A stretch of DNA of 64,000 nt from Hydnum rufescens UP504 (lineage: Eukaryota; Basidiomycota; Agaricomycetes; Cantharellales; Hydnaceae), in contig MU128957.1 of NCBI GenBank assembly GCA_014904985.1, forward strand, positions 47,213-111,212, read 5' to 3'. Position 1 is the stretch's first letter. The number at the start of each line of letters is the position of its first letter. Of the stretch, positions 54,188 through 64,000 are shown one piece after another. Made by a program: the position numbers and the translations under genes. The notes below the pieces were generated by a model. It searched no databases and had not been told where the DNA came from. It worked only from the letters and a program-made list of their open reading frames with translations.

Positions 54188-56529
54188 ATGCCACAGCAAA
54201 TCATTTACAACTCACTTCTACCACCAGTGGAGATCAAGTCTAGCGCCATATTCACCTATGCTTTCTCAGACAAGACCGCTCTGGATCATTCTCCAGCTTA
54301 CATTGATGCCGCTTCCGGCACCCGCATTTCTCGATTAGAGCTCTATGAGCTTTCCCTCCAGCTCGCCTATGCACTCAAACAAAGAGGACGAGCCCGAGGC
54401 GAGGTAGCCATGATATTTAGGTGCCCTTCTCTATCTCTACCTCTCTCTTACTGTCTCTAATATCGTTTCCAGCCCTAACTCCCTTGCATGGCCCCAACTT
54501 TCTTTGGTCTCCTCGCCGCTGGACTTCGCGTTATCATGGCGAATTCCTCATGCACACCTCCTGAACTTATCCACCAATTGGATGATTCTGCGGCTGGAAT
54601 AATATTCGTCCACCCCACCCTCTTTCCCCTTCTCCTCAAGGCCTTGAAGTTCCTTGGAATTTCAGATCGTGATGCACGCAGACGCGTGGTGATTATGAGC
54701 TACGTAGACCAAGACCGCGCAGATGAGAAAGCCGCCGAAATTGGCCCTGAATGGACTCGATTGAGGGAGCTTTTTGGCAAAGGAAGGCTCCACTCAGAGG
54801 AACCATTTGTCGGGGACCAAGTGCACGAGACCGCACTTCTGTGCTATTCCTCTGGTAATATCTGCCATTCATCCATTCATATACATTCCATGGTCTTACC
54901 CAGATTCGATAGGCACGACGGGACTGAGCAAGGGCGTGGAGGTGTGTGGCCTCGTCCCTCGAGATCATTGGCCTTAAATGATGTCTGTTCTCTTGTTATA
55001 GATCACCCACAATAACATCGTATCGCTCATCACCGCGCTCCCAACGTACTTTCCAAAGGGAGACCCGAAAACTGATATATCTTTGGCCGTTTTGCCTGTC
55101 TATCATGTTTAGTAAAGTCTATCCCCTTGATCCTTGCTCCCATCATGGCACTGATTTTATTCGCCCAGTGGGTGAACATCTTGGCCTCTCTCTGGAATTC
55201 CAAATCATGCTTAATGAGACAATGACTAGGCTTGTTATCCTACTGTGGGACTTTGTGACTAAAGTGCCACAAGTCATCATGCCTCACTTCGAGCCGAATT
55301 TGTTCGCCCAGACCATTGAGAAATATAAAGTTTCGGTGAGTCCCTGGCATCTCTCCAGACGCAGTGGGACTAATAGATTTGTATCTGACAGAGAGCGTGC
55401 ATCGTGCCCCCAATTCTTGTGGTCATGTCATTCCATCCTGCATTTGAAAAATTCGATATGAGCACCCTTAGGGTGATGCTTTCGGGTGCGGCACCCCTGA
55501 GGGATAGCCTTGTCCAAAAGGTCCTTGCGAGGCTTGCCGATCTCGGCAACACTCAGATCCGGCTCACCCAAGGGTACGCACCCCATCCCCCTTCGTCCAG
55601 AAACCAGCTTGACTGATTCAATGGTCTCTCTCCGTTGCCGACGGATAGATACGGCCTCACTGAAACATTGCCCGCGGCGCACTTTTTGCCCTCGAGGATG
55701 CCGTGCGCAAGAGTGGAACTATTGGAAAACTCCACCCAAACCTCCAGGCCCGCCTCGTCGACGACGACGGGAACGATATCGAGCCCGGTCCGGAGATCCG
55801 GGGCGAGTTATGGCTCCGTACGTACCTAGTTTCCCACCTCGGCACACTTATTCTTCCTCGTCAATTTTCACACCATCATTGGCTCGTCTAGGCGGCCCAA
55901 ATATTATGAAACAGTACTTGAACAATCCAGAAGGGACAAAGAATTCGATCACTCCTGACGGCTGGTTCAAGACTGGTGATATCGCGGTTGTGGATGATGA
56001 AGGTTTCTTCAGCATCGTGGACCGCAAGATAGAATTAATCAAGTACAAAGGATTCCAAGTGCCGCCCGCGGATCTGGAAGCGGTGTTACTTTCAAATGAG
56101 GATATCCTGGATGCCGGTGTGATTGGTGTCGAGTCTGTAGGAGGCGCGACTGAACTCCCTCGGTACGTGGCTCTCCCTTTTGTCACTTGGCTTCGGTGGA
56201 ACCAGTAAGCCTGGATTGTGAAGAGCCTGATTGGTAATGTGTTTACAGCGCCTACGTCGTCCCGCGGAATGCCGAGCTACTCAAAGATCCAAAGGCAGCT
56301 GCTGCCTTCAGAAAGGAGATACAAGAATGGATCAAAACAAAGGTGGCCGATCACAAGTTTCTCCGTGGTGGTGTGATCATTATCGATACTGTTCCAAAAA
56401 GGTTGGTTCTACACTGTCATGCATTGTCTTTGCGAGGGAGTCTGAAATAGGCGCACTCTCACGTTCAGTGCTTCCGGGAAGATCCTTCGACGCACATTGA
56501 GGGAGTTGGCAAAGAAGGAAGCTTCTTAG
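54188..56529 (+). pseudogene. Gene D: 4CL-like copy with two single-base deletions
   Basis: Exons: 54,188-54,420; 54,473-54,854; 54,913-54,941; 55,002-55,111; 55,169-55,171 (micro-exon TGG); 55,230-55,335; 55,392-55,573; 55,649-55,817; 55,892-56,162; 56,249-56,401; 56,469-56,529. Compared with E, exon 2 lacks one C in a C run (TGGCCCC against TGGCCCCC, about 54,490) and exon 8 lacks one C (TTGCCC against TTGCCCC, about 55,690). All other exon lengths equal E and all splice sites are intact. Both lesions are in homopolymers, so an assembly error is a real alternative to pseudogenisation. Confidence 0.75.
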
Positions 56530-57690
56530 GGGAACATCAAGCCTCGCCCTTGATGTCTTCTTTTTCTGAACTCGGGGGAGTTGATATAGAGAGAATTAGA
56601 TCATGAGATTATCAATTGGAGTTTTTGTTTTTAAATCCCCACAGCTTGTTATAGGCAACATTTGGATTGGTTGGCGATGTACAGACATAGACCAGATAGA
56701 AGAATACATACTGAAATTCTGAAGCAACAAGATACAGTGTCAGATAGCGAATTATTGGTGAGACCACTATACGATATAGAAGGAAGCAATGACAACAAAC
56801 CATGCGGGGCGACATGCATTGGTAGTACGCAATCGTATTGTGGAGCAGAGCCATATAAATGCTTGCGATTCCCGATAGGGAAAAGAGAACCTATAGGGTG
56901 ACGGGATCCAAAAGGGATATAGACTAGGATATGTCATTACCGCTAGACGGGGTGCAGAATAAACAAATTATCATGAACATGTAAAGGTGCGGGCATAGCC
57001 TCCGCCAGTGTCTGCGATGCAAGGTGGAGAGGAAGTAGATGCAGATAGTCCTATACCTGGCTCTCCTAACCCGTTAATGTATGATGAGAAAAACACTCGT
57101 ATACTGGTCATCCCTCGCCTCTTCTCTACCTCCCAGGGGCTCCCCCATTAGCCCCCAGGGCAGCATAATGACCAATATACAGCGTCAATGAGTCGGGACA
57201 CGTAGGGGAAGAAAAAGAGACAGGTCCTTGGTTCATGTATCGGCATTGCCGCCGCATTTGGCCCCGAGTTTAACTGTTTGCAGGAGCAATAGATGGAGGA
57301 GGTACAGTCCGAAGAGCCCATTGAGAATACCAGAATGTGCCTGAGTGGGTATGAGATTAAACAGGTCAGTATAGAATTGGACGAACCTAGGGCGCTGAGG
57401 GAAAGAGTGAGGATTGCCATCACCAAATCATCAAGGCGCTAATGTATATACAACGTCTGATTCCGCAGGATCTCCCCGTATCCGGCATTGGCCTCCGGTC
57501 ACAAGACACAGGGGTGTGCTAATGCGCACGATTAGCTTACAGAAGGGCGAGAATATCAATTGTAGAATTTCCAGAGGGTCGAGAATGGGGCTTCAATCGC
57601 AGGGTTGGACAAACCGTGGTTCGAACGGTTATGCTAGAAGTTGGAGTGCACCCTCCAGCTCATTGCCCATGAAGGCCTCGATCTTTTTGA
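56530..57690. repeat. 3' flank of copy D, joined to the 5' flank of E
   Basis: Matches the 3' flanks of B and E. At about 57,690 it switches abruptly to the last 185 bp of the gene 5' flank ('gagatgtgagacctttgcccc'), which marks a duplication breakpoint. Confidence 0.8.
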
Positions 57691-57874
57691 GATGTGAGAC
57701 CTTTGCCCCGTTTCATCTTGCCCTCTTTAATTTTCGGGGTGCTACGCTTAGTATCTCGGTTCTTTTGTCTTCACCCTCGGTCCTATACCACGTACAGGGA
57801 TGTAATATGAATAGTTCTACTGGAGCATTATAAGTGGGGTCAAGACTCATCTGCGATTCCTCCCAATCACCACC

Positions 57875-60221
57875 ATGCCACAGCAAATCATTTACAACTC
57901 ACTTCTACCACCAGTGGAGATCAAGTCTAGCGCCATATTCACCTATGCTTTCTCAGACAAGACTGCTCTGGATCATTCTCCAGCTTACATTGATGCCGCT
58001 TCCGGCACCCGCATTTCTCGATTAGAGCTCCATGAGCTTTCCCTCCAGTTCGCCTATGCACTCAAACAAAGAGGACGAGCCCGAGACGAGGTAGCCATGA
58101 TATTTAGGTGCCCTTCTCTATCTCTACCTCTCTCTTACTGTCTCTAATATCGTTTCCAGCCCTAACTCCCTTGCATGGCCCCCAACTTTCTTTGGTCTCC
58201 TCGCCGCTGGACTCCGCGTTATCATGGCGAATTCCTCATGCACACCTCCTGAACTTATCCACCAACTGGATGATTCTGCGGCTGGAATAATATTCGTCCA
58301 CCCCACCCTCTTTCCCCTTCTCCTCAAGGCCTTGAAGTTCCTTGGAATTTCAGATCGTGATGCACGCAGACGCGTGGTGATTATGAGCTACGTAGACCAA
58401 GACCGCGCAGATGAGAAAGCCGCCGAAATTGGCCCTGAATGGACTCGATTGAGGGAGCTTTTTGGCAAAGGAAGGCTCCACTCAGAGGAACCATTTGTCG
58501 GGGACCAAGTGCACGAGACTGCACTTCTGTGCTATTCCTCTGGTAATATCTGCCATTCATCCATTCATATACATTCCATGGTCTTACCCAGATTCGATAG
58601 GCACGACGGGACTGAGCAAGGGCGTGGAGGTGTGTGGCCTCGTCCCTTGAGATCATTGGCCTTAAATGATGTCTGTTCTCTTGTTATAGATCACCCACAA
58701 TAACATCGTATCGCTCATCACCGCCCTCCCAACGTACTTTCCAAAGGGAGACCCGAAAACTGATATATCTTTGGCCGTTTTGCCTGTCTATCATGTTTAG
58801 TAAAGTCTATCCCCTTGATCCTTGCTCCCATCATGGCACTGATTTTATTCGCCCAGTGGGTGAACATCTTGGTCTCTCTCTGGGACTCCAAATCATGCTT
58901 AATGAGACAATGACTAGGCTTGTTATCCTGCTGTGGGACTTTGTGACTAAAGTGCCACAAGTCATCATGCCTCGCTTCGAGCCGAATTTGTTCGCCCAGA
59001 CCATTGAGAAATATAAAGTTTCGGTGAGTCCCTGGCATCTCTCCAGACGCAGTGGGACTAATAGATTTGTATCTGACAGAGAGCGTGCATCGTGCCCCCA
59101 ATTCTTGTGGTCATGTCATTCCATCCTGCATTTGAAAAATTCGATATGAGCACGCTTAGGGTGATGCTATCGGGTGCGGCACCCCTGAGGGATAGCCTTG
59201 TCCAAAAGGTCCTTGCGAGGCTTGCCGATCTCGGCAACACTCAGATCCGGCTCACCCAAGGGTACGCACCCCATCCCCCTTCGTCCAGAAACCAGCCTTG
59301 ACTGATTCAATGGTCTCTCTCCGTTGCCGACGAGTTAGATACGGCCTCACTGAAACATTGCCCGCGGCGCACTTTTTGCCCCTCGAGGATGCCGTGCGCA
59401 AGAGTGGAACTATTGGAAAACTCCACCCAAACCTCCAGGCCCGCCTCGTTGACGACGACGGGAACGATATCGAGCCCGGTCCGGAGAACCGGGGCGAGTT
59501 ATGGCTCCGTACGTACCCATTTTCTCCACCTCGGCACACTCATTCTTCCTCGTCAATTTTGACACCACCATTGACTCGTCTAGGCGGCCCAAATATTATG
59601 AAACGGTACTTGAACAATCCAGAAGGGACAAAGAATTCGATCACTCCTGACGGCTGGTTCAAGACTGGTGATATCGCGGTTGTGGATGATGAAGGTTTCT
59701 TCAGCATCGTGGACCGCAAGATAGAATTAATCAAGTACAAAGGATTCCAAGTGCCGCCGGCGGATCTGGAGGCGGTGTTACTTTCAAATGAGGATATCCT
59801 GGATGCTGGTGTGATCGGTGTGGAGTCTGTAAAAGACGCGATCGAACTCCCCCGGTACGTGGCTCTCCCTTTTGTCCTTTGGCTTCGGTGCAACCGGTAG
59901 GCCTGGATTGTGAGGAACCTAATTGGTAATGTGTTTACAGCGCCTACATCGTCCCGCGGAATGCCGAGCTACTGAAAGATCCAAAGGCGGCTGCTGTCTT
60001 CGGAAAGGAGATACAAGAATGGATCAAAACAAAGGTGGCCGATCACAAGTTTCTCCATGGTGGTGTGATCATTATCGATGCCGTTCCAAAGAGGTTGGTT
60101 CTACACTGTCATCCATTGTCTTTGCGAGGAAGTCTGAAATAGGCGCACTCCTACCTTCAGTGCTTCCGGGAAGATCCTTCGACGCACATTGAGGGAGTTG
60201 GCAAAGAAGGAAGCTTCTTAG
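57875..60221 (+). CDS. Gene E: 4CL-like acyl-CoA ligase (566 aa), intact
   Basis: Class I adenylate-forming enzyme, predicted carboxylate-CoA ligase. Exons: 57,875-58,107; 58,160-58,542; 58,601-58,629; 58,690-58,799; 58,857-58,859; 58,918-59,023; 59,080-59,261; 59,339-59,508; 59,584-59,854; 59,941-60,093; 60,161-60,221. They total 1,701 nt, 567 codons, with no internal stop; introns are 52-86 nt, all GT-AG. Motifs: SSGTTGLSKG across exons 2-3, [38 protein letters not shown]. Length fits the family (about 550-580). Exon 5 is only TGG; without it the join reads TAG. The C-terminus is EAS, without the PRL of gene A. Only about 185 bp of the duplicated upstream DNA is kept, so its promoter differs from those of C and D. 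Confidence 0.9.
58857..58859 (+). other. Predicted 3-nt micro-exon of gene E (TGG)
   Basis: It lies between introns 58,800-58,856 (57 nt, gtaaag...cccag) and 58,860-58,917 (58 nt, gtgaac...actag). TA + TGG + G gives Tyr-Gly, restoring the conserved YHxYG motif. One 118-nt intron would create TAG. Confidence 0.7.
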
Positions 60222-61583
60222 GGGAACATCAAGCCTCGCCCTTGGTGTCTTCTTTTTCTGAACTCGGGATGAGTTGAATTAGATCATGAGATTATCAATT
60301 AGTGTTTTGTGTTTTAAATCCCCGCCGGGAGCCTATCCCTCGGAGATATGAAGTTTACTGGCTTGTTATAGGCAACATTTGCATTGATTGGCGATGTACA
60401 GACGTAGACCAAAGAGAGGGATACATACTGAAATTCATTGAAACCTGAAGTAGCAAGATACAATGTGAGATAATAAATTATTGGTGAGATCGTTATCCTA
60501 TATAGCTATACAGAAGAGAGCAGTGACAACAAACCATGCGCGGCGGCATGTATTGGTATAGTCCGCAATCGGATTGTGGAGTAGAGCCATACAAATGTTT
60601 GCGATTCCCGATGGGAAAAAGAGAACCTATAGGGTGGCCACTTACGATGGGACCCAAAATGGATATAGACTAACATATGCCATTACCCCTAGACGAGGTG
60701 GAGAATAAGCAAATTATCATGAACATGTAAACGTGCAGGCGTAGCCTCCGCCAGCGTCTGCGATGCAAGGTGAAGAGAAAATAGATGCAGATAGTCAAAT
60801 ACCTGGCTCTCCAAACACGTTAATGTATGATGAGAAAAACACTCGCATACTGGTCATCCTTGGCCTCTTCTCTACCTCCCAGGGGTTCCCCCATTAGCCC
60901 CAGGGCAGCATAATGACCAATATACAGCGTCAATAAGTCGGGACACGTAGGGGGAAGAAAAAGAGACAGGTCCTTGGTTCATGTATCGGCATTGCCGCCG
61001 CATTAGGCCCCGAGTTTAACTGTTTGCAGGAGCGATGGATGGAGGAGGTACAGTCCGAAGAGCCCATTGAGAATACTAGAATGTGCCTGAGTGGGTATGA
61101 GATTAAACAGGTCAATATAGAATTGGACGAACCTAGGGCGCTCAGAGGGAAAGAGTGAGGATTGCCATCACCAAATCATCAAGGCGCTAATGTATATACA
61201 ACGTCTGATTCCGCACGATCCCCCCGTATCCGGCATTGGCCTCCGGTCACAAGACACAGGGGTGTCCTAATGCGCACGATTAGCTTACAGAAGGGCGAGT
61301 GTAGAATTTCCAGAGGGTCCAGAATGGGGCTTCAATCGCGGGGCTCGATAAACCGTGGTTCGAACGGTTATGCTAGAAGTTGGAGTGCACCCTCCAGCTC
61401 ATTTCCCATGAAGGCCTCGATCTAGCAGGATCCATAGTGGAAGCTCCCAAGTGGAGGCATTATTTCCAGAGCGTGAGCTAGAGGTCTAAGAGAACGATAG
61501 GGCTAGGTGTCAGGTATATTTCGTGTTTCTTAGACCCCGGTTGGTCGTGAAACTGAGTCAGACGGGGATGCGTAACGGAATAA
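60222..61583. repeat. 3' flank of copy E
   Basis: Third copy of the duplicated 3' flank; it extends furthest right, ending near 'ggatgcgtaacggaataat' at about 61,565-61,583, as in the B flank at 48,485-48,507. Confidence 0.8.
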
Positions 61584-62042
61584 TCATTGACGAAGTAGTC
61601 CGGAATCGGGATACTTTTCCATAGCGGCAATCGTCGCTCTCGGCACCTTCCGCACCCAAGAACTAAACAAATCGGATTTTCTCTTTCTCTTGAGGCCCAA
61701 GGTGTAGTCTGAGGCACGAGGACTACGCGCGCAGGCTCCCGCACAGTCGGGCCGGGTGCCTGGTTCTCCCGCGCCAAATTGCCTGCGGCAATTTTCACAC
61801 ACCTGCACCAGCAGAGACCTGCCATGGATTAGCAGGCTGACTGTTTCAGAGGACCACCCTCCCGACAATTTTTTCTTCTTTGTCCGTTCCCCATCATCTA
61901 GATGATATAGACCCCCATGGTCTCGATCGCTAGGGGCTTCCTTCTTGCCAGACCTATTTTTTGTTTCTTGCTGCTTCGCTCGATTCTTTGCTGTCTTGGT
62001 TTCTGTGACTTCTTCGAGCTCCTGAACAGGTGCAGTGTGCAT
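61584..62042 (-). CDS. Hypothetical Lys-rich ORF, doubtful
   Basis: A 152-codon open frame rich in Lys, Arg and Ser with a VCENCRRQF word, which has a CxxC pair. I recognise no family. It begins right where the duplicated flank ends. It could be an exon of a larger gene or chance; no splice partners are convincing. The stretch 62,043-63,400 also shows no gene I can support. Confidence 0.2.
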   Translation of the reverse strand: MHTAPVQELEEVTETKTAKNRAKQQETKNRSGKKEAPSDRDHGGLYHLDDGERTKKKKLSGGWSSETVSLLIHGRSLLVQVCENCRRQFGAGEPGTRPDCAGACARSPRASDYTLGLKRKRKSDLFSSWVRKVPRATIAAMEKYPDSGLLRQ

Positions 62043-63439
62043 GTGTGAATGCGGGCCAAATTAGCGACACCGAAAGGAAGGATGGGCAGACGATCACATC
62101 AATGCTAGACCCCCAGACATCCTTCTTCATTTCGTGGGGGTTAAGTGTCCTGTCTTTCGATGGCTTCTGTATTACCACCGAGGTTCCTTTGGCAATCACC
62201 CCAGTTGCTGCCTTTGGAGCTCTACTCCTCTTGTGAGATGCTTATTTACGGGCACTGGTATATATCTGAGCCAAGCCAAGCCAGATGGAGCTGATGACAG
62301 TCCCGGCGTCGCGTTCGTCACCTTTAGGACAATGGTAAGAGTGTTGCGTTCGACAATTGGCGCCGTCACCCCACAGCTGAATGGCTAGGGAAGATGGAGG
62401 TGGCATTATATTACCATCTAAACATCGTGAGCCCATGACTGCATCGTCTATGCTCTCTACAGTCAAGTCATCGTTATGTGCACCCGCTAGTTCTCTTTGT
62501 CGACGGGCTGTTGCCCATCAAACACAAGTCGTGTCCCCGTTGTCGCCGCCCGCACTCGCTCGAGCATCTACGGCTCTCCGATCCTCTGAAATTCATCTCA
62601 TTCGCTTTAGTTCTCAAGGGGAACATCAATATTTTACTAAGAAGTACTAGTTCTGGTGCACACAATAGAAGTGCCGATTGCATCCTGTGATGACGTTGTC
62701 CAGAAAGCAGAAAGAAACTCCAGATTGAATTACATGTCACGAAGTGTTGTATTAAGGATTCGTCGTGACGGCGCCTGTGATTAAGGGAGGGAGAATTCTC
62801 TCTCTTGTACGCACGCAAAGTCACATCAACATTCAAACCTGAGCCCCAAAACTGCTTATTCACCGGGGCCAGACCGAATCCCTGAGCTCGGGTTCTCCCT
62901 CTCCCCCTCTCCCCCCAAAACAGGGCCCTCAACCACAATAAACCGAACCTTTGTATGGCTATTCTGATAAGCGCACCATGATAGAAAGCGGATCATTGAG
63001 CCGCATGACAAATGTAGGCAACATCCAATACGAACCACTGTGTCCACATCATCACTTACCACCTCTGTGGTGACATTTATCCTTGTAACCGCTGGTGCGG
63101 TGAGCCTCGCCCGGAGTGTTTTTCGGTGGTGTAGACTGCAAGGCCAAACATAAAATTAAGTTGCTCGGCACCCCACGTATAACGAGAGATTATAGGGACG
63201 TACTTGGCGAGCATGGTGATGGAATAGCACGCGCCCAGTGGCTGGAACAGAATCAAGGAATTAGTCTTATATATACATATCCTCATTCTCAAACGAGCAG
63301 GAGATCGAAAAATCGAGCAACCTACGGTGGCAAGAGCGAGTTCACTAACATGGAACCCGTATTGGGCAAACTGTCCCCATAATTAGTTCAGCACTGACAT
63401 TATCACACTGCAAAACGAAAGGAAATTGCTGAAACGCAC

Positions 63440-64000
63440 CACCGCAAGAAGGAAACATGAGGCAACACTAGTGATCAACCCCGTACTAATGGTGTATAAT
63501 ACCATACGGTTGATTACCGAATCAGTCCTATGCCGCGCAACGACGCATGAGATCATTAATCAGACAACGGGGCTCATTTAGCGCATGAATTTGATATCGC
63601 AATTGATACGCACTGCTGGAGCCCGGTCCGCCAACGTCGCAATGAGAGACACATAAATGTTGCAATCACAATATCTGCAGTTGCCTGAAATCCACATAAT
63701 CACACCATATCGTGTATCGGTGAAGGCAAGAGTGTGTGTGTTAGAAACAAGGGCAGATAGATTGTGGCCAAGACACACTTGAAGAGCGAGCCATGACACA
63801 ATAAGCCATGTCCACTCCTTGACTATCACATGAAAATGTGGATTGATGTTCCTACACCAGTGAGAGACAGCCAAATCAGACCAACAAGTTATTAGTTGTG
63901 GCCTCGCCGAAGAGAATACGGGGTGCATACACTTTGACGGAGGTTGCTACCGCATGCCAAAGCATTGATTTGATTAGAGTATAATAAGTCACGGCACATC
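63440..64000 (-). pseudogene. DUF6534-type membrane protein, partial (5' end off window)
   Basis: Minus-strand pieces: an exon ending at 63,749 with a hydrophobic helix (WLIVSWLALQVCLG); 63,684-63,614 with TADIVIATFMCLSLRRWRTG; 63,527-63,440 with TDSVINRMVLYTISTGLITS. Joined through GT-AG introns they match the C-terminal half of DUF6534, a seven-helix family of unknown function common in agaricomycetes. The usual last block (VNSLLATLN-like) is seen near 63,340-63,370 as VNSLLPP but out of frame, so the gene may be damaged at its 3' end or carry an intron I cannot place. The N-terminal half lies beyond 64,000. Confidence 0.55.

Noticed and set aside
62030..62390. Plus-strand ORFs with hydrophobic stretch as a membrane protein
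   Set aside because: Short, overlapping frames with no motif and no convincing splice signals.
63077..63292. Minus-strand 71-residue ORF as a second membrane-protein exon
   Set aside because: It cannot be joined in frame to the DUF6534 exons and has no recognisable motif.

Overview
The window looks like the nuclear genome of an agaricomycete (Basidiomycota). The support is many 50-86 nt GT-AG introns, proteins of the basidiomycete DUF6532 and DUF6534 types, and fungal Ty1/copia, Helitron and Tc1/mariner relics. I cannot name the genus.

The window has two halves that meet at about 41.34 kb. From 1 to 41.34 kb it is a nested transposon graveyard, poor in CpG and rich in TpG/CpA, with many stops explained by CGA-to-TGA changes. 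In order it holds: a 249-bp tandem array with repeated copies of a gene's 5' end; a decayed multi-exon gene (3.9-6.1 kb); a Helitron fragment cut by a fold-back MITE; two large palindromes; a DUF6532 gene (12.4-21.0 kb) split by a complete Ty1/copia element (12,501-17,460, identical LTR ends and a CCCCC target duplication) and by a 1.36-kb solo-LTR-like insertion; a 1.2-kb TRIM-like element; a truncated copia element; a 9-kb inverted array of paired perfect hairpins; and further fold-back, LINE-like and copia pieces.

Inside the hairpin array sits a young 4,168-bp Tc1/mariner-type element (25,643-29,810) with 319-bp inverted repeats and TA target duplications. It carries a nearly intact DD34E transposase and, facing it, an apparently intact 4-exon gene for a 536-residue protein with a C-terminal SAM-like domain.

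From 41.34 to about 61.6 kb the sequence has ordinary base composition and carries a family of class I adenylate-forming enzymes (4-coumarate-CoA ligase-like): one intact minus-strand gene (A), then plus-strand copies B (pseudogene), C (truncated), D (two single-base indels) and E (intact), with duplicated flanks. A and E share one exon layout, exon lengths almost base for base, including a predicted 3-nt micro-exon. The right end holds part of a DUF6534 membrane protein gene running off the window.

In A and E every exon boundary was derived by hand from reading frame, splice dinucleotides and comparison between paralogs. Family names come from motif recognition, not from a search.
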